Part shown: positions 43,675 through 52,694 of the stretch, piece after piece
How positions within the stretch are numbered: position 1 is the stretch's first letter
Layout: every line of letters begins with the position of its first letter
Assembly (NCBI GenBank): GCA_017512145.1
Contig: JAFWHB010000031.1
Coordinates: forward strand, 1-64,000
Length of the DNA: 64,000 bases
Direction of reading: 5' to 3'
From: Mogibacterium sp.
GTDB lineage: Bacteria; Bacillota; Clostridia; Peptostreptococcales; Anaerovoracaceae
Program-made: the position numbers and the translations under genes
Notes under the pieces: model-generated
Told to the model about the DNA's origin: nothing
Seen by the model: only the letters and a program-made list of their open reading frames with translations
Database searches by the model: none

Positions 43675-45045
43675 TCACGCCTCTTCATCTGCTGATACTT
43701 TGTCTGCCGGCAGCATCACTATGAGAGTGAACTGCTTGTTCTCATTGTCGGCTTTGACTGTTACCGTTCCTCCATATCTGCCTGCGGCATTTTCAATACT
43801 GCTGATACCTATTCCATGCATGTCACTGTCCCTCTTGCTAGTGACGGGTCTGCCATTCTTCAGAGCTATCTCTCCGCTGAATCTGTTCTCGAACTTGATC
43901 ACGACATTATTTGCGAAGGTGGTGCTCTTGATATACAGGTACTTGTCGCCTTCTGTCTTCTTCAGTGCCTCGACTGCATTATCTACTGCATTGCCGAATA
44001 TAGTGACAAGATCCACAGACCTTATATGTCCAAGTCCCGCAAGATCAAGACATATGTTGAACCTGATCCCGTCGGAATATGCACGCTGGATCTTCTCTGA
44101 AAGAATCGCATCCACGGTCTGGCTTCCCGTCCTCACCTGTGTCTCATAGCCCTCAAATTGCGGCAGGAGCTCTTTGAGATATGCATCTATCTCCCCCTCG
44201 CTCCCTGCCATGCTCTGGATCGCCAGCAGATGATTCTTGACATCGTGATACAGCCTGCGGATATCTGCACTTGCCTGCATCTCACGCTTTGCACTCCTGA
44301 CTTCGTACATGAGCACCATCTGCTCGTGCTCGGCAGCTTCCTTCTCCTTGAGGAGCAGCCTGCTGTAGTCATACAGAAGTATAACGAGGTAGAGACCTAT
44401 TGAAGTCACCAGAGAGAACGATACCATCGTGACCCTGTTGCCGCCTAGGTTAAGTTCTCTGACTGCTGTAAGTATCCATTTGAAATAGACCATGATCAAC
44501 AGGACCGTAGTCATCATGATTACACGCTGGCGGTCTATCAGGTCTATTCTCTCAGGTTTTATGAGTCTCCTCGTGACTGCGGCAAGCAGCATCTCCATCA
44601 AGGCAACCAGGCAAAGTCCGAAAATGTATCCGGCACCTTTGGTCTGATGCGGCGGTGTTACAGTGCCGTATGTCATCATGACCATTCTGAGATTCTGCGA
44701 CGTAAGGTAAATTGCAGTAAAGATAGCTGCCAGATAACAAGCTACACTATTCGTGCAATCTTTGTTCAATATGAGCCAGCACATCACCGGAACCAGGTGG
44801 AGTATCATCCTCAGGAGCTGTATCGCAAGGTTCTCAAGCGAGAACACGCTGACAGCTGCATTCAGAGGAGTCATATAGATTCCGAGCAAAGCAATAAGCG
44901 GCAGGAAACCTATTGCTCTTCTTACCGGGCTCTCAGTCACCTCCCTGCGCTCATGCTTAAGGCTGAAGAACCACAGAAGTATCACAACTTCCACCGCAAA
45001 TGAAATAATATCTATTAATGAACCTGTAATGAAACCGTTATTCAT
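43675..45045 (-). CDS. AgrC/LytS-like GHKL sensor histidine kinase
   Basis: A 456-residue membrane kinase. About six N-terminal helices (to residue 228) sense a signal; a coiled linker leads to the histidine H267 in LYHDVKNHL and a GHKL ATP-binding domain (FGNAVDNAVEA N-box, HGIGISSIENAAGRYGG G-box). Such kinases commonly respond to peptides, but no agrB/agrD genes are nearby. ATG 45045 is one base past the regulator stop (TAAGATG), so translation is coupled. Confidence 0.92.
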   Translation of the reverse strand: MNNGFITGSLIDIISFAVEVVILLWFFSLKHERREVTESPVRRAIGFLPLIALLGIYMTPLNAAVSVFSLENLAIQLLRMILHLVPVMCWLILNKDCTNSVACYLAAIFTAIYLTSQNLRMVMMTYGTVTPPHQTKGAGYIFGLCLVALMEMLLAAVTRRLIKPERIDLIDRQRVIMMTTVLLIMVYFKWILTAVRELNLGGNRVTMVSFSLVTSIGLYLVILLYDYSRLLLKEKEAAEHEQMVLMYEVRSAKREMQASADIRRLYHDVKNHLLAIQSMAGSEGEIDAYLKELLPQFEGYETQVRTGSQTVDAILSEKIQRAYSDGIRFNICLDLAGLGHIRSVDLVTIFGNAVDNAVEALKKTEGDKYLYIKSTTFANNVVIKFENRFSGEIALKNGRPVTSKRDSDMHGIGISSIENAAGRYGGTVTVKADNENKQFTLIVMLPADKVSADEEA

Positions 45046-45046
45046 C

Positions 45047-45766
45047 TTATAGGATGTGATCTCCAAGGTATTCAGACAAAGAATTCAGAAAAGCCTTGCG
45101 CCTTCTCTGGCTTATCGGGACAATATTGCCGTCCTTAAGAAGAATGTCTGCCTGCCTGATCTCCTGAATCGCATCAGCCGCGACCAGATAGCTGGCATGG
45201 CATCTGAAGAATCCGTATTCGCCCAGCTGCTCTTCCAGCTCACGGATAGGGCAGCGGTACTCTTTAACTTCTCCGTCCACGCAGAGGCTCACGTAATGCC
45301 CGCGCACCTCACAGAAGCTTATTCTGGAAACCGGGATACGGTATGATCTGCCTGATGACTTGACTGTGATATAGTGTTCCTTCTCTCTGGCCCTCTCTAT
45401 ATTGCGGATCGCATCTCCCAGCTCATGAGAGAACTCCTCATAGCTGACTGGCTTGCGGATGAATCCAAATGCTCTGACCTTATATCCCTCGATGGCCCTC
45501 TGATACATTGTTGTAATGAAAATAATGCAGACATCAGGATCAAACTCTCTGATCGCTCTGGCTGCATCCATTCCATCCATTCCGGGCATATAAATATCCA
45601 GCAGAATGAGATCCACATTCTGCGGATAACTTGTCAGAAGAGAATCAGCCGAGGCAAATTCAGTGATCTTCATGTCTATGCTGTTCTCTTTATCGTATCG
45701 GGCGAGCGCCTTGACTATCGACTCGCGAACAGGTCTTTCATCATCGCAAACAGCAATATGCAGCAT
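45047..45766 (-). CDS. LytTR-family response regulator
   Basis: A 239-residue AgrA-like regulator: receiver domain with D8, D9 and phospho-acceptor D57 (ILLDIYMPGMDG), then a LytTR DNA-binding domain from about residue 140. LytTR proteins bind pairs of direct repeats about 21 bp apart; such repeats lie at its own promoter and upstream of the hydrolase fusion gene. RBS AGGAG. Confidence 0.94.
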   Translation of the reverse strand: MLHIAVCDDERPVRESIVKALARYDKENSIDMKITEFASADSLLTSYPQNVDLILLDIYMPGMDGMDAARAIREFDPDVCIIFITTMYQRAIEGYKVRAFGFIRKPVSYEEFSHELGDAIRNIERAREKEHYITVKSSGRSYRIPVSRISFCEVRGHYVSLCVDGEVKEYRCPIRELEEQLGEYGFFRCHASYLVAADAIQEIRQADILLKDGNIVPISQRRRKAFLNSLSEYLGDHIL

Positions 45767-45812
45767 AAAAAATACTCCTGTGAATCAGATTCCAATCCCC
45801 CTATTCATTTTA

Positions 45813-45886
45813 ATTATATTCCTCAGACACCTCAACCAGCTTGTCCTAAATGCAGTGATTATGTCCTAAATGCATTATGCTATAAT
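45813..45886. promoter_or_regulatory. LytTR-box pair between the regulator and the flavoprotein gene
   Basis: Two identical direct repeats TGTCCTAAATGCA (45842-45854, 45862-45874), 20 bp apart. On the minus strand they abut a poor -35 (AGCTGG, 45836-45841) whose -10 is TATAAT (45813-45818), 17 bp away: the position for an activator, so the operon probably activates itself. On the plus strand a TATAAT (45881-45886) precedes the flavoprotein, with the second box over its -35 area. Confidence 0.8.
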
Positions 45887-45917
45887 CGAATCATAAGGTA
45901 ATCAAGAGGTGACACGT

Positions 45918-47075
45918 ATGTATTATGACTGCATTATTATCGGGGGAGGCGCATCAGGTCTCATGCTGGCTGCGACTCTGGATATGAAGGGACGTAAGGG
46001 TCTCCTGCTGGAGAAGACCACGAGGCTTGGAACCAAGCTTCTGATGAGTGGAGGCGGAAGATGCAATATCACTCACGGAGGCTCGATCAAGGAATTCGTG
46101 AATGTATACGGTGAAGCCGGCCCGCGCCTCAGAAAGTGCCTCTACAGGCACAGCAATACAGATCTGACATCATGGCTTGAAGCCAAAGGTATACCTCTGA
46201 CAAACGAGCACGACCGGATCTTCCCTGCTTCGATGAAGGCTTCGGATATTCTCGGTGTCTTTCTTGACAGCGCCAGAAGCAACGGATGGGAGATCCGTAC
46301 CGAGGCTGAAGTCTATGATTTTAAGCGTAATGATGATGGCAGTCTTACAGTAATGGCATCCCCTGCAGACAGCCTCCGTACCAGTAGAGCCGTCATCGCT
46401 ACCGGCGGCATCACTTACCCTGAGACCGGCTCCGATGGCTCTATGCACGATATCCTCAGGGCAGCCGGAACAGCTATAACACCTCTTCGTTCTGCGCTGG
46501 CCCCTGTTTATGTTGAAGATTATCCGTACGAAGAACTGAGCGGCGTCTCAATCGAGAATGTGACAGTTACAGCCTTCAGTTCAGATGCGGCAGCCACATG
46601 CAAAGGAAAAGCCGCCCGCATGACAGGCGACTTACTATTCACACACAGAGGATTCTCAGGTCCTGTTATTCTTAACATCTCGCGCTATGCCGAGGCAGGT
46701 CAGCTGATCAGAATCAGTTACAACAAGTCACTCGACGATCTGCCAAAGCGTCTAAGGAAGTGCCTCGAAGAGCGTTCGAAGGGTCCGTCAGGTGATATCC
46801 GCACGACCAGGCTCGCAGCACTTCTTGACAGCGATGACTTCACAGTCTCGGGAATAGACGAGCACGGAATGGTTACAGCCGGCGGTATATCCCTTGATGA
46901 CATTGATACAGCTTCAATGAAGATCAGGTCACTTTCAGATCCGGACGGCAGCTATGCTGTCTATGCAATCGGCGAAGCCATCGATGCTGACGGGATCACC
47001 GGAGGCTACAACCTTCAGATGTGCTGGTCGACAGCAAATGCAGCGGCAGACAATATAAGAGTATCGCTGATCTGA
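45918..47075 (+). CDS. BaiN/HI0933-family flavoprotein
   Basis: A 385-residue FAD oxidoreductase of the HI0933/BaiN/RdsA family. The dinucleotide motif IIIGGGASG (6-14), the family block GTKLLMSGGGRCNITH and the C-terminal ITGGYNLQMCWST are in place. ATG 45918 has GAGG 6 bases upstream. The family includes flavin-dependent oxidoreductases of largely unknown substrate. Confidence 0.92.
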   Translation: MYYDCIIIGGGASGLMLAATLDMKGRKGLLLEKTTRLGTKLLMSGGGRCNITHGGSIKEFVNVYGEAGPRLRKCLYRHSNTDLTSWLEAKGIPLTNEHDRIFPASMKASDILGVFLDSARSNGWEIRTEAEVYDFKRNDDGSLTVMASPADSLRTSRAVIATGGITYPETGSDGSMHDILRAAGTAITPLRSALAPVYVEDYPYEELSGVSIENVTVTAFSSDAAATCKGKAARMTGDLLFTHRGFSGPVILNISRYAEAGQLIRISYNKSLDDLPKRLRKCLEERSKGPSGDIRTTRLAALLDSDDFTVSGIDEHGMVTAGGISLDDIDTASMKIRSLSDPDGSYAVYAIGEAIDADGITGGYNLQMCWSTANAAADNIRVSLI

Positions 47076-48179
47076 TTACAGTGTGAGGTCTCCGTCCTTG
47101 ACCCATCCGAGCTTGCGGCAGACACTGTTGATCAGTGGTGCGAGTACTGCAGGAAGCACGAAGCAGATAAGGATAAGTCCTAGCCAGTCCATTCCGGTGA
47201 TGCCGGCCTTAGCTCCTGATGCTACATCTGCTACCCATCCTGAGTAGACACCGATCTGTCCTACGAAGCCGCATGTACCCATTCCACTCGAAACAGGAGC
47301 ACCGTTCATCTGCATCTTGAAGACACATGTTGCGATAGGTCCTGTGATTGCGGACGCAAGTGTCGGCGCGATCCAGATTCTTGGATTCTTGACGATATTG
47401 CCCATCTGGAGCATCGAAGTTCCGATTCCCTGGGAGACGAGTCCGCCCCATCCATTCTCCTTGAATGACATTACTGCAAATCCGACCATCTGAGCGCAGC
47501 AGCCTGCTACAGCAGCACCGCCTGCAAGACCTGTAAGACCGAGAGCCGCACAGATAGCAGCTGATGAGATCGGCAGTGTAAGAGCCACACCTACGATAAC
47601 AGATACGATGATTCCCATCATGAAAGGTCTCAGCTCAGTTGCCCACATGATAAGTGTTCCGACCTTCATGGCTGCAGCTCCGAGTGCCGGTGCCCACCAT
47701 GCAGAAAGGCCAACGCCTACTCCGATGGTAACAAGAGGTGTTACGAGGATATCTATCTTGGTCTCACCCTGAACAGCCTTGCCTACCTCAGCTGCGATGA
47801 TAGCAATGAAGAGTACAGCAAGAGGTCCGCCTGCTCCACCGAGTCCGTTAGCAGCAAATCCTACTGTTGCCAGCGAGAAAAGAACCAGAGGAGGACACTT
47901 AAGAGCATATCCGATAGCGATCGCCATTGCCGGACCGGTCATGGCCATTGCAAGTCCGCCTACCGTATAGTCAACACCGCTTACAGTGCATACAGGATCA
48001 GTGAGAATTCCGATATGGAACTGTGTTCCGAGAGTGTTGATGATCGTTCCTATAAGAAGAGAGCAAAACAGACCCTGAGCCATTGCTGACAGAGCATCGA
48101 TTCCGTAGCGCTTAGCGCTGATCTCAATGTTCTTGCGTTTGAGAAAGGCCTTGAAACCGCCTTCAGATTGTTTAGCCAT
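47076..48179 (-). CDS. PTS EIIC-like membrane protein (EIIC_2 family)
   Basis: A 367-residue polytopic protein of the PTS_EIIC_2 family, with nine or ten helices and long Gly/Ala-rich stretches (VGFAANGLGGAGGPLAV). No EIIA, EIIB or HPr genes are next to it, so transport of a PTS sugar is uncertain. RBS AAAGGAAG. It converges on the flavoprotein gene, the two stops being adjacent. Confidence 0.85.
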   Translation of the reverse strand: MAKQSEGGFKAFLKRKNIEISAKRYGIDALSAMAQGLFCSLLIGTIINTLGTQFHIGILTDPVCTVSGVDYTVGGLAMAMTGPAMAIAIGYALKCPPLVLFSLATVGFAANGLGGAGGPLAVLFIAIIAAEVGKAVQGETKIDILVTPLVTIGVGVGLSAWWAPALGAAAMKVGTLIMWATELRPFMMGIIVSVIVGVALTLPISSAAICAALGLTGLAGGAAVAGCCAQMVGFAVMSFKENGWGGLVSQGIGTSMLQMGNIVKNPRIWIAPTLASAITGPIATCVFKMQMNGAPVSSGMGTCGFVGQIGVYSGWVADVASGAKAGITGMDWLGLILICFVLPAVLAPLINSVCRKLGWVKDGDLTL

Positions 48180-48307
48180 TATTGTTTACTTCCTTTTATT
48201 GTGATTAACAGTTATAATAGTATAGTTAGTGCTTGATCAGGATCACATTATATCCCGGAGCACAGACTTAGATAAGTATATCACATTTTTTTCAAAAGGG
48301 GAATCTT

Positions 48308-49420
48308 ATGAGTAATTCATCACCTGAAAATGTTACAACCAAGCGCAGAGTCCGCAAGAGGAAAGGTCCTAAGTTCCTGCTCATTCTGATACTTGTTCTT
48401 GCAATCCTGGTAGCAGGCGGCGGATACTACACTATGGGTCTCAGAGCAGTTGAACCTGGCAGCACGGAGGAAGTCGTTGTAACGATTCCGAACGGAACCG
48501 GCGCCAGTGCAATCGTACAGATGCTCGATGAGGCAGGTCTTGTAAGGAATCTGTTCTGCGCTAAGGTCAACGCCAAGATCGGTGGCTACGACAGCCTTCA
48601 GGCTAATACATATATCTTTAACAAAGGAATGTCATTCCAGCAGATCATGAAGGTCATCAACACCGGCGACTTTGAGTACATATCCAAGGAATCAGTTGAG
48701 GTCAAGGACGGTGCGAGACTTCAGCAGGTCGCTGACTCTGTCTCAGAGAAGCTTCCGTTCTCCTCAGATGAGATCATGGCTGTATGGTCCGACAAGGATT
48801 ATCTGAACCAGCTTATCGACAAATACTGGTTCCTCACAGATGAGATCCTTGATACCGATGTCATGTTCCCTCTCGAAGGATATCTGTACGCAGATACATA
48901 TTACATTACAGACAACATGACTATCGAAGGCTTCACAGAGATGTGCCTTGACAGAATGGATACTGAGCTCACAGCCCGCAAGGATGCAATCGATGCTTCA
49001 GGCTTCAGCGTTCACGAGCTCCTGACACTGACATCCATAGTCACCAAGGAAGCTACCGCTGCTGATCAGGCAGGTGTTGCCGGCGTATTCATGAACAGAC
49101 TCGAGCAGGGTATGTCACTCGGATCAGACGTTACAGTCTGCTATATCTTCCAGGAGGACAGAGTTGCCCTCAAGGTCAGCCAGCTCGAGAGCGACAATCC
49201 TTACAACACACGTAAGTTCGCAGGACTCCCTCCTGGGCCGATCTCAACAGTTGTCGGAGACGCTATCGACGCAACTCTCAATTATGAGCACCATGATTAC
49301 CTGTTCTTCATCGCTGATGAGAATGGTATTGTCAGATACAGCACTGACGTAGCAGGCCACGAGACCAACATTGAAGAGCATGGCCTCGTCAAGGACGCAG
49401 ACGCAGACGAAGAGAACTAA
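48308..49420 (+). CDS. mltG: Endolytic transglycosylase MltG
   Basis: A 370-residue YceG-like murein hydrolase that ends glycan strands. A cytoplasmic basic lead, a membrane helix (25-47), a LysM-like subdomain and the catalytic domain with a glutamate near residue 248 in SIVTKEATAADQ, then GVFMNRL and GLPPGPIS, the conserved signature. RBS AAGGGG. Divergent from the IIC-like gene. Confidence 0.95.
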   Translation: MSNSSPENVTTKRRVRKRKGPKFLLILILVLAILVAGGGYYTMGLRAVEPGSTEEVVVTIPNGTGASAIVQMLDEAGLVRNLFCAKVNAKIGGYDSLQANTYIFNKGMSFQQIMKVINTGDFEYISKESVEVKDGARLQQVADSVSEKLPFSSDEIMAVWSDKDYLNQLIDKYWFLTDEILDTDVMFPLEGYLYADTYYITDNMTIEGFTEMCLDRMDTELTARKDAIDASGFSVHELLTLTSIVTKEATAADQAGVAGVFMNRLEQGMSLGSDVTVCYIFQEDRVALKVSQLESDNPYNTRKFAGLPPGPISTVVGDAIDATLNYEHHDYLFFIADENGIVRYSTDVAGHETNIEEHGLVKDADADEEN

Positions 49421-49450
49421 CCGGCTCTTCTCTCAGCACAATCAGGCAAA

Positions 49451-49490
49451 ACAAACCGGCATGCCCTTTACGGGTATGCCGGTTTTAGTT
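49451..49490 (+). terminator. Terminator of mltG
   Basis: Stem AAACCGGCAT.CCC/GGG.ATGCCGGTTT, followed by TAGTTT. Confidence 0.92.
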
Positions 49491-49512
49491 TGCCTTATGC
49501 TATTCTTCTGAT

Positions 49513-50478
49513 CTACTTCTCTACCATCACACTGTCGTAGAAGAGCGGCAGGAATACATAGCCTTCGCTCTCGAGTGTCTCGATAATCTCAGGCATCGCA
49601 GCCTGTGAAGCTTTGCTCCATTCGTGGAAGAGAACGACCATGATCTTCTGATCATCTTCCTTAGCTGCCTTAAGAACATTCTCCTTTACGAACTTCTCAG
49701 TTGCTACATCGCTGCCAAAGCTGTCGCCGGAATCAACCGTCCAGTTGATCCATCCATAGCCTGCCTCCCTGAGAGCTGCCTGTATGTCTTCAAGCTTGGA
49801 TCCTGCCGTTGCAGTGCCACCAGGGAACCTGACAATCTTAGGTCTGTAGCCTCCGGTATTCTCCGCGGTGAAGTTCTGCTGCTTCTCGATATCCTTCATG
49901 AATGCCTTGGCACTCTTGTATATGCCGCCGTTGCTGTAATCATGAGAATATGAGTGATTGCCTATAGTGTGTCCATACTTGAGATACTCAGGATACATCG
50001 ACGCAGCCGTAACATCGCCCTGGTCCGGAAGCTTGTTGCCATTCGCTGTACTGAGGAAGAACGTAGCCTTGATATCATAGGTATTGAATATCTTGAGGAA
50101 CTCGTTGCCCCTTTTGTATGGTCCGTCATCGATCGTGATATAGCAGATCCTCTTGTCGGTCTTGCCTTCCTGAATGTCCTTCTCAAGCTGAGCAGCCAAA
50201 GCGAACACCTCATTGCTGGATGTCTGTATCTCGCCGCTGAGTGTCCTGAACTCCTCGAGCTGCTTGGTAAGCTCTGCATTACGTTCCTGCTGGGCTGTCA
50301 GCTCGGAATGCGCAGAACTGTATATCTTAGTCTGCTCCCTGAATTCTGCGAAAACCTTGCCGTATCTCGGGATAATGAATGCTGCTACAGCGAGAGTCAA
50401 TATGAGAACTGCAGCAAGAGCAATCAGCATGTTGTTGCTTATTCTGATTTTCCTAGCTTTTCTTTCAGTCTCTCCCAT
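49513..50478 (-). CDS. Membrane-anchored polysaccharide deacetylase
   Basis: A 321-residue NodB-fold deacetylase acting outside the cell, likely on peptidoglycan. One membrane helix (17-38), a short coiled-coil (50-90), then the deacetylase motifs: TIDDGPY (metal Asp), HTIGNHSYSHDY (metal His pair), RFPGG. Its start overlaps the upstream gene by 40 bp, so translation is probably coupled. Confidence 0.92.
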   Translation of the reverse strand: MGETERKARKIRISNNMLIALAAVLILTLAVAAFIIPRYGKVFAEFREQTKIYSSAHSELTAQQERNAELTKQLEEFRTLSGEIQTSSNEVFALAAQLEKDIQEGKTDKRICYITIDDGPYKRGNEFLKIFNTYDIKATFFLSTANGNKLPDQGDVTAASMYPEYLKYGHTIGNHSYSHDYSNGGIYKSAKAFMKDIEKQQNFTAENTGGYRPKIVRFPGGTATAGSKLEDIQAALREAGYGWINWTVDSGDSFGSDVATEKFVKENVLKAAKEDDQKIMVVLFHEWSKASQAAMPEIIETLESEGYVFLPLFYDSVMVEK

Positions 50479-51053
50479 GAGTCCTTAAGCTCCATCATTT
50501 GATTATAATCTCCATAGCCTGCAGCCTCTTCTGCAAGCTTATCATTCTCTGCCTGAAGTTCTGCTGTCTGCGTTCTTGCAGCCTCTGTCTTGGCAGGCAG
50601 CTTGGTGAGGCTGTATTTCATCACTGCAAAGCTGAGCTCGAACAGCAGGAGCAGCACAAATACAGCCAGCACTGCAATAAGTCTCTTGAACTTGCGGCTG
50701 TCAGAAATCCAGACAGTACGCGCCTTAGGCTTTGGCATCGCCTTGACCTTAGGCGGCTCAGGTTCCTCCTCTGCAAAAGGAGTATATATCCTTGTCTGCG
50801 AGATGTCGTCCTTGTCAACGAGTGTCGTCTTGCGCGACTCCAGATCGATGATCTTGCTGTTCTCAAGCTCTTCATCAGTAATGAAACCCTTGTAAGGAGT
50901 CCTCTGCTTCTCTACAAGCTTTGTTGCATCAGGGATCTGGCTGTACGTCTTGCGCTCAAAGAGAACATCATAGCTTCCCTTGTTCCCATCGTCCTCGATC
51001 CATGTATGACGACTCACATTATTTGAATTTGGTTTGTTGTTGTTATCGCTCAT
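50439..51053 (-). CDS. FtsL/DivIC-like single-pass protein, 204 residues
   Basis: A cytoplasmic N-terminal tail (1-120) with proline and acidic residues, one membrane helix (about 124-146) and a C-terminal coiled coil (150-200). The layout recalls the small divisome proteins FtsL/DivIC but no specific similarity is claimed. ATG overlaps the stop of the DUF4003 gene (TAATG). Confidence 0.7.
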   Translation of the reverse strand: MSDNNNKPNSNNVSRHTWIEDDGNKGSYDVLFERKTYSQIPDATKLVEKQRTPYKGFITDEELENSKIIDLESRKTTLVDKDDISQTRIYTPFAEEEPEPPKVKAMPKPKARTVWISDSRKFKRLIAVLAVFVLLLLFELSFAVMKYSLTKLPAKTEAARTQTAELQAENDKLAEEAAGYGDYNQMMELKDSWERLKEKLGKSE

Positions 51054-52069
51054 TATCGTATATTAACACCCATATTAGCTGTCAGATCATTATATGCCTC
51101 GGCTGCGAGTATCATTGTACCTGCTGCCATAGCTGTAAATTGTGAGCTGATCGCCCTTGAGATCACTGCACCTGTTGCCATCTGCTCGCCGTGAAGCACC
51201 GAAGCATATGCGGATATTACCATAAGTGCAGCGTACATGTGTCTCTTGTCATGTCCGCAGCCAAATCTGCCGAATCCCTGCTGAGATCTCAGATACTCAT
51301 CCGCCTCAGCAAGAGCAGCGGCGGCCTCTGCATTTGTCAGGTCCAGCATAGCTACGGATCCAAGAACCGGCAGTTCCTCTCCGTGACCGTATCTTATACC
51401 CTCGGTGTCGAGGAGTTTGTATATTTCTTTAACTCTTGCAGCCTTGAACTTGGCATCCGCCTTATCGAGTGCAAGGATGCATCCGAGGGCCTCGGTATAT
51501 ATGGTTCTGCCAAATGTTCCCTCAAGCTGGGAGATGCAGGCATTTGCCTCTTCAAGAAAAGCCTCTGCATCTTCTACTCCTGCTGCCGCAAGTATGGAAG
51601 CCACCATGAACGCCCTGCCATCTTCGCATTGTTCTGATACAGATCTGATGACTCCGAAGAGTTCAGTCGCCTTATCGACAAGGCCAAGGAGTTCTTCCTT
51701 ATCTTCTATTACATTGGCCAGTGCCATGGCACCAAGATAGTACCTGTCATCCCTGCTGCGTCTTGTGATCCTGATGAGATTATAAGCTCTCTCAGTATTG
51801 TCAAAATATGTCTCAGGATCATCCTCCATCAGCATGCTTGCTGTCATGATGATCTTGAGATAGCCTCGCAGCGGAGATAAGACTTTGGCCCTGTCCTTGA
51901 TGATGCCCGCGCATCTCTTCAGGTCTTCTGCGCCTGGTTCTATCCCATGCGAAGTCAGTACCGCGCTGCCGATGAGATGCATCTCGTAGCCATCCCACCT
52001 GAAAGTATCGGCAAGAGTTTTGCGGTTTCTTATGAACATCTCGCATATTCTGAGAAGATCAGCGTCCAT
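51053..52069 (-). CDS. DUF4003 family protein
   Basis: A 338-residue soluble, alpha-helical protein of the DUF4003 family, of unknown function. Ala/Glu-rich repeats suggest a helical-repeat fold. RBS GGAGG. First gene of an overlapping three-gene unit with the FtsL-like and deacetylase genes, which suggests an envelope-related role. Confidence 0.82.
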   Translation of the reverse strand: MDADLLRICEMFIRNRKTLADTFRWDGYEMHLIGSAVLTSHGIEPGAEDLKRCAGIIKDRAKVLSPLRGYLKIIMTASMLMEDDPETYFDNTERAYNLIRITRRSRDDRYYLGAMALANVIEDKEELLGLVDKATELFGVIRSVSEQCEDGRAFMVASILAAAGVEDAEAFLEEANACISQLEGTFGRTIYTEALGCILALDKADAKFKAARVKEIYKLLDTEGIRYGHGEELPVLGSVAMLDLTNAEAAAALAEADEYLRSQQGFGRFGCGHDKRHMYAALMVISAYASVLHGEQMATGAVISRAISSQFTAMAAGTMILAAEAYNDLTANMGVNIR

Positions 52070-52085
52070 ACAGCACCTCCGGATA

Positions 52086-52589
52086 CTAATTGCAATTCTT
52101 TTCTAATATTGTACATTTATCTCCAGTATATCTCAATGTCATGGAGATAGTTTTTCTTCCGGCTATCAGCTCAGCAAGGAAGGCTCTGTCCCCTTCCCAC
52201 AGATTGAGGCTCATGACATCCTCCTTACGGATCCACTCGAGTCTCCCCTCATCACATTCAGGAGGTTCATACAAGCCGGTCTTCCTGTAGATCTCAAGCG
52301 CATCCTTATCAGCAGGCTCAAAATCCTTCGATGAGAACAGATACATATCCTCATCTTCGTATTCATCCGCTCTGAATCTGATGATGCCATGGAAATGCGA
52401 AGACCCGAGGACGAGCCCGGTCTCTTCGAGCACCTCGCGCCTGTTACAGCTCTCAGGGTCCTCCCCGTACTCTATCTTGCCACCGATGCCAAGCCATTTG
52501 CCCTCGTTCATGTCATCAGGCTTCTTGTTGCGGTACAGCATCAGATAGCATCCGTTATTCTCAATGTAACAAAGCGTAGTCTTCTTCAT
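52086..52589 (-). CDS. Nudix hydrolase, MutT-like
   Basis: A 167-residue Nudix protein. The box GGKIEYGEDPESCNRREVLEETG-type element spans residues 37-58 with the catalytic REVLEE. It probably hydrolyses oxidised or damaged nucleoside triphosphates. It has a weak RBS and lies 17 bp upstream of the DUF4003 gene, possibly in the same transcript. Confidence 0.92.
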   Translation of the reverse strand: MKKTTLCYIENNGCYLMLYRNKKPDDMNEGKWLGIGGKIEYGEDPESCNRREVLEETGLVLGSSHFHGIIRFRADEYEDEDMYLFSSKDFEPADKDALEIYRKTGLYEPPECDEGRLEWIRKEDVMSLNLWEGDRAFLAELIAGRKTISMTLRYTGDKCTILEKNCN

Positions 52590-52659
52590 GTCATTATTTT
52601 ACCACTCAAATCCTAAATGTGACCAACTCTGAATTCAATTCCAGAAGTTTTTCTCGGTG

Positions 52660-52688
52660 TTGACTTATCGTCCGGTCAGTCAGATAAT
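52660..52688 (+). promoter_or_regulatory. Promoter of the MFS gene, probably leaderless
   Basis: -35 TTGACT (52660-52665) and -10 GATAAT (52683-52688), 17-bp spacer. The ATG is only 6 bases after the -10, so transcription would start at about the A of the ATG and no RBS exists. The spacer has inverted arms TGACT/AGTCA (52661-52682), possibly an operator. Confidence 0.7.
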
Positions 52689-52694
52689 TTCAGT

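Noticed and set aside
43675..45766. An agr quorum-sensing locus
   Set aside because: No agrB- or agrD-like gene next to the kinase and regulator.
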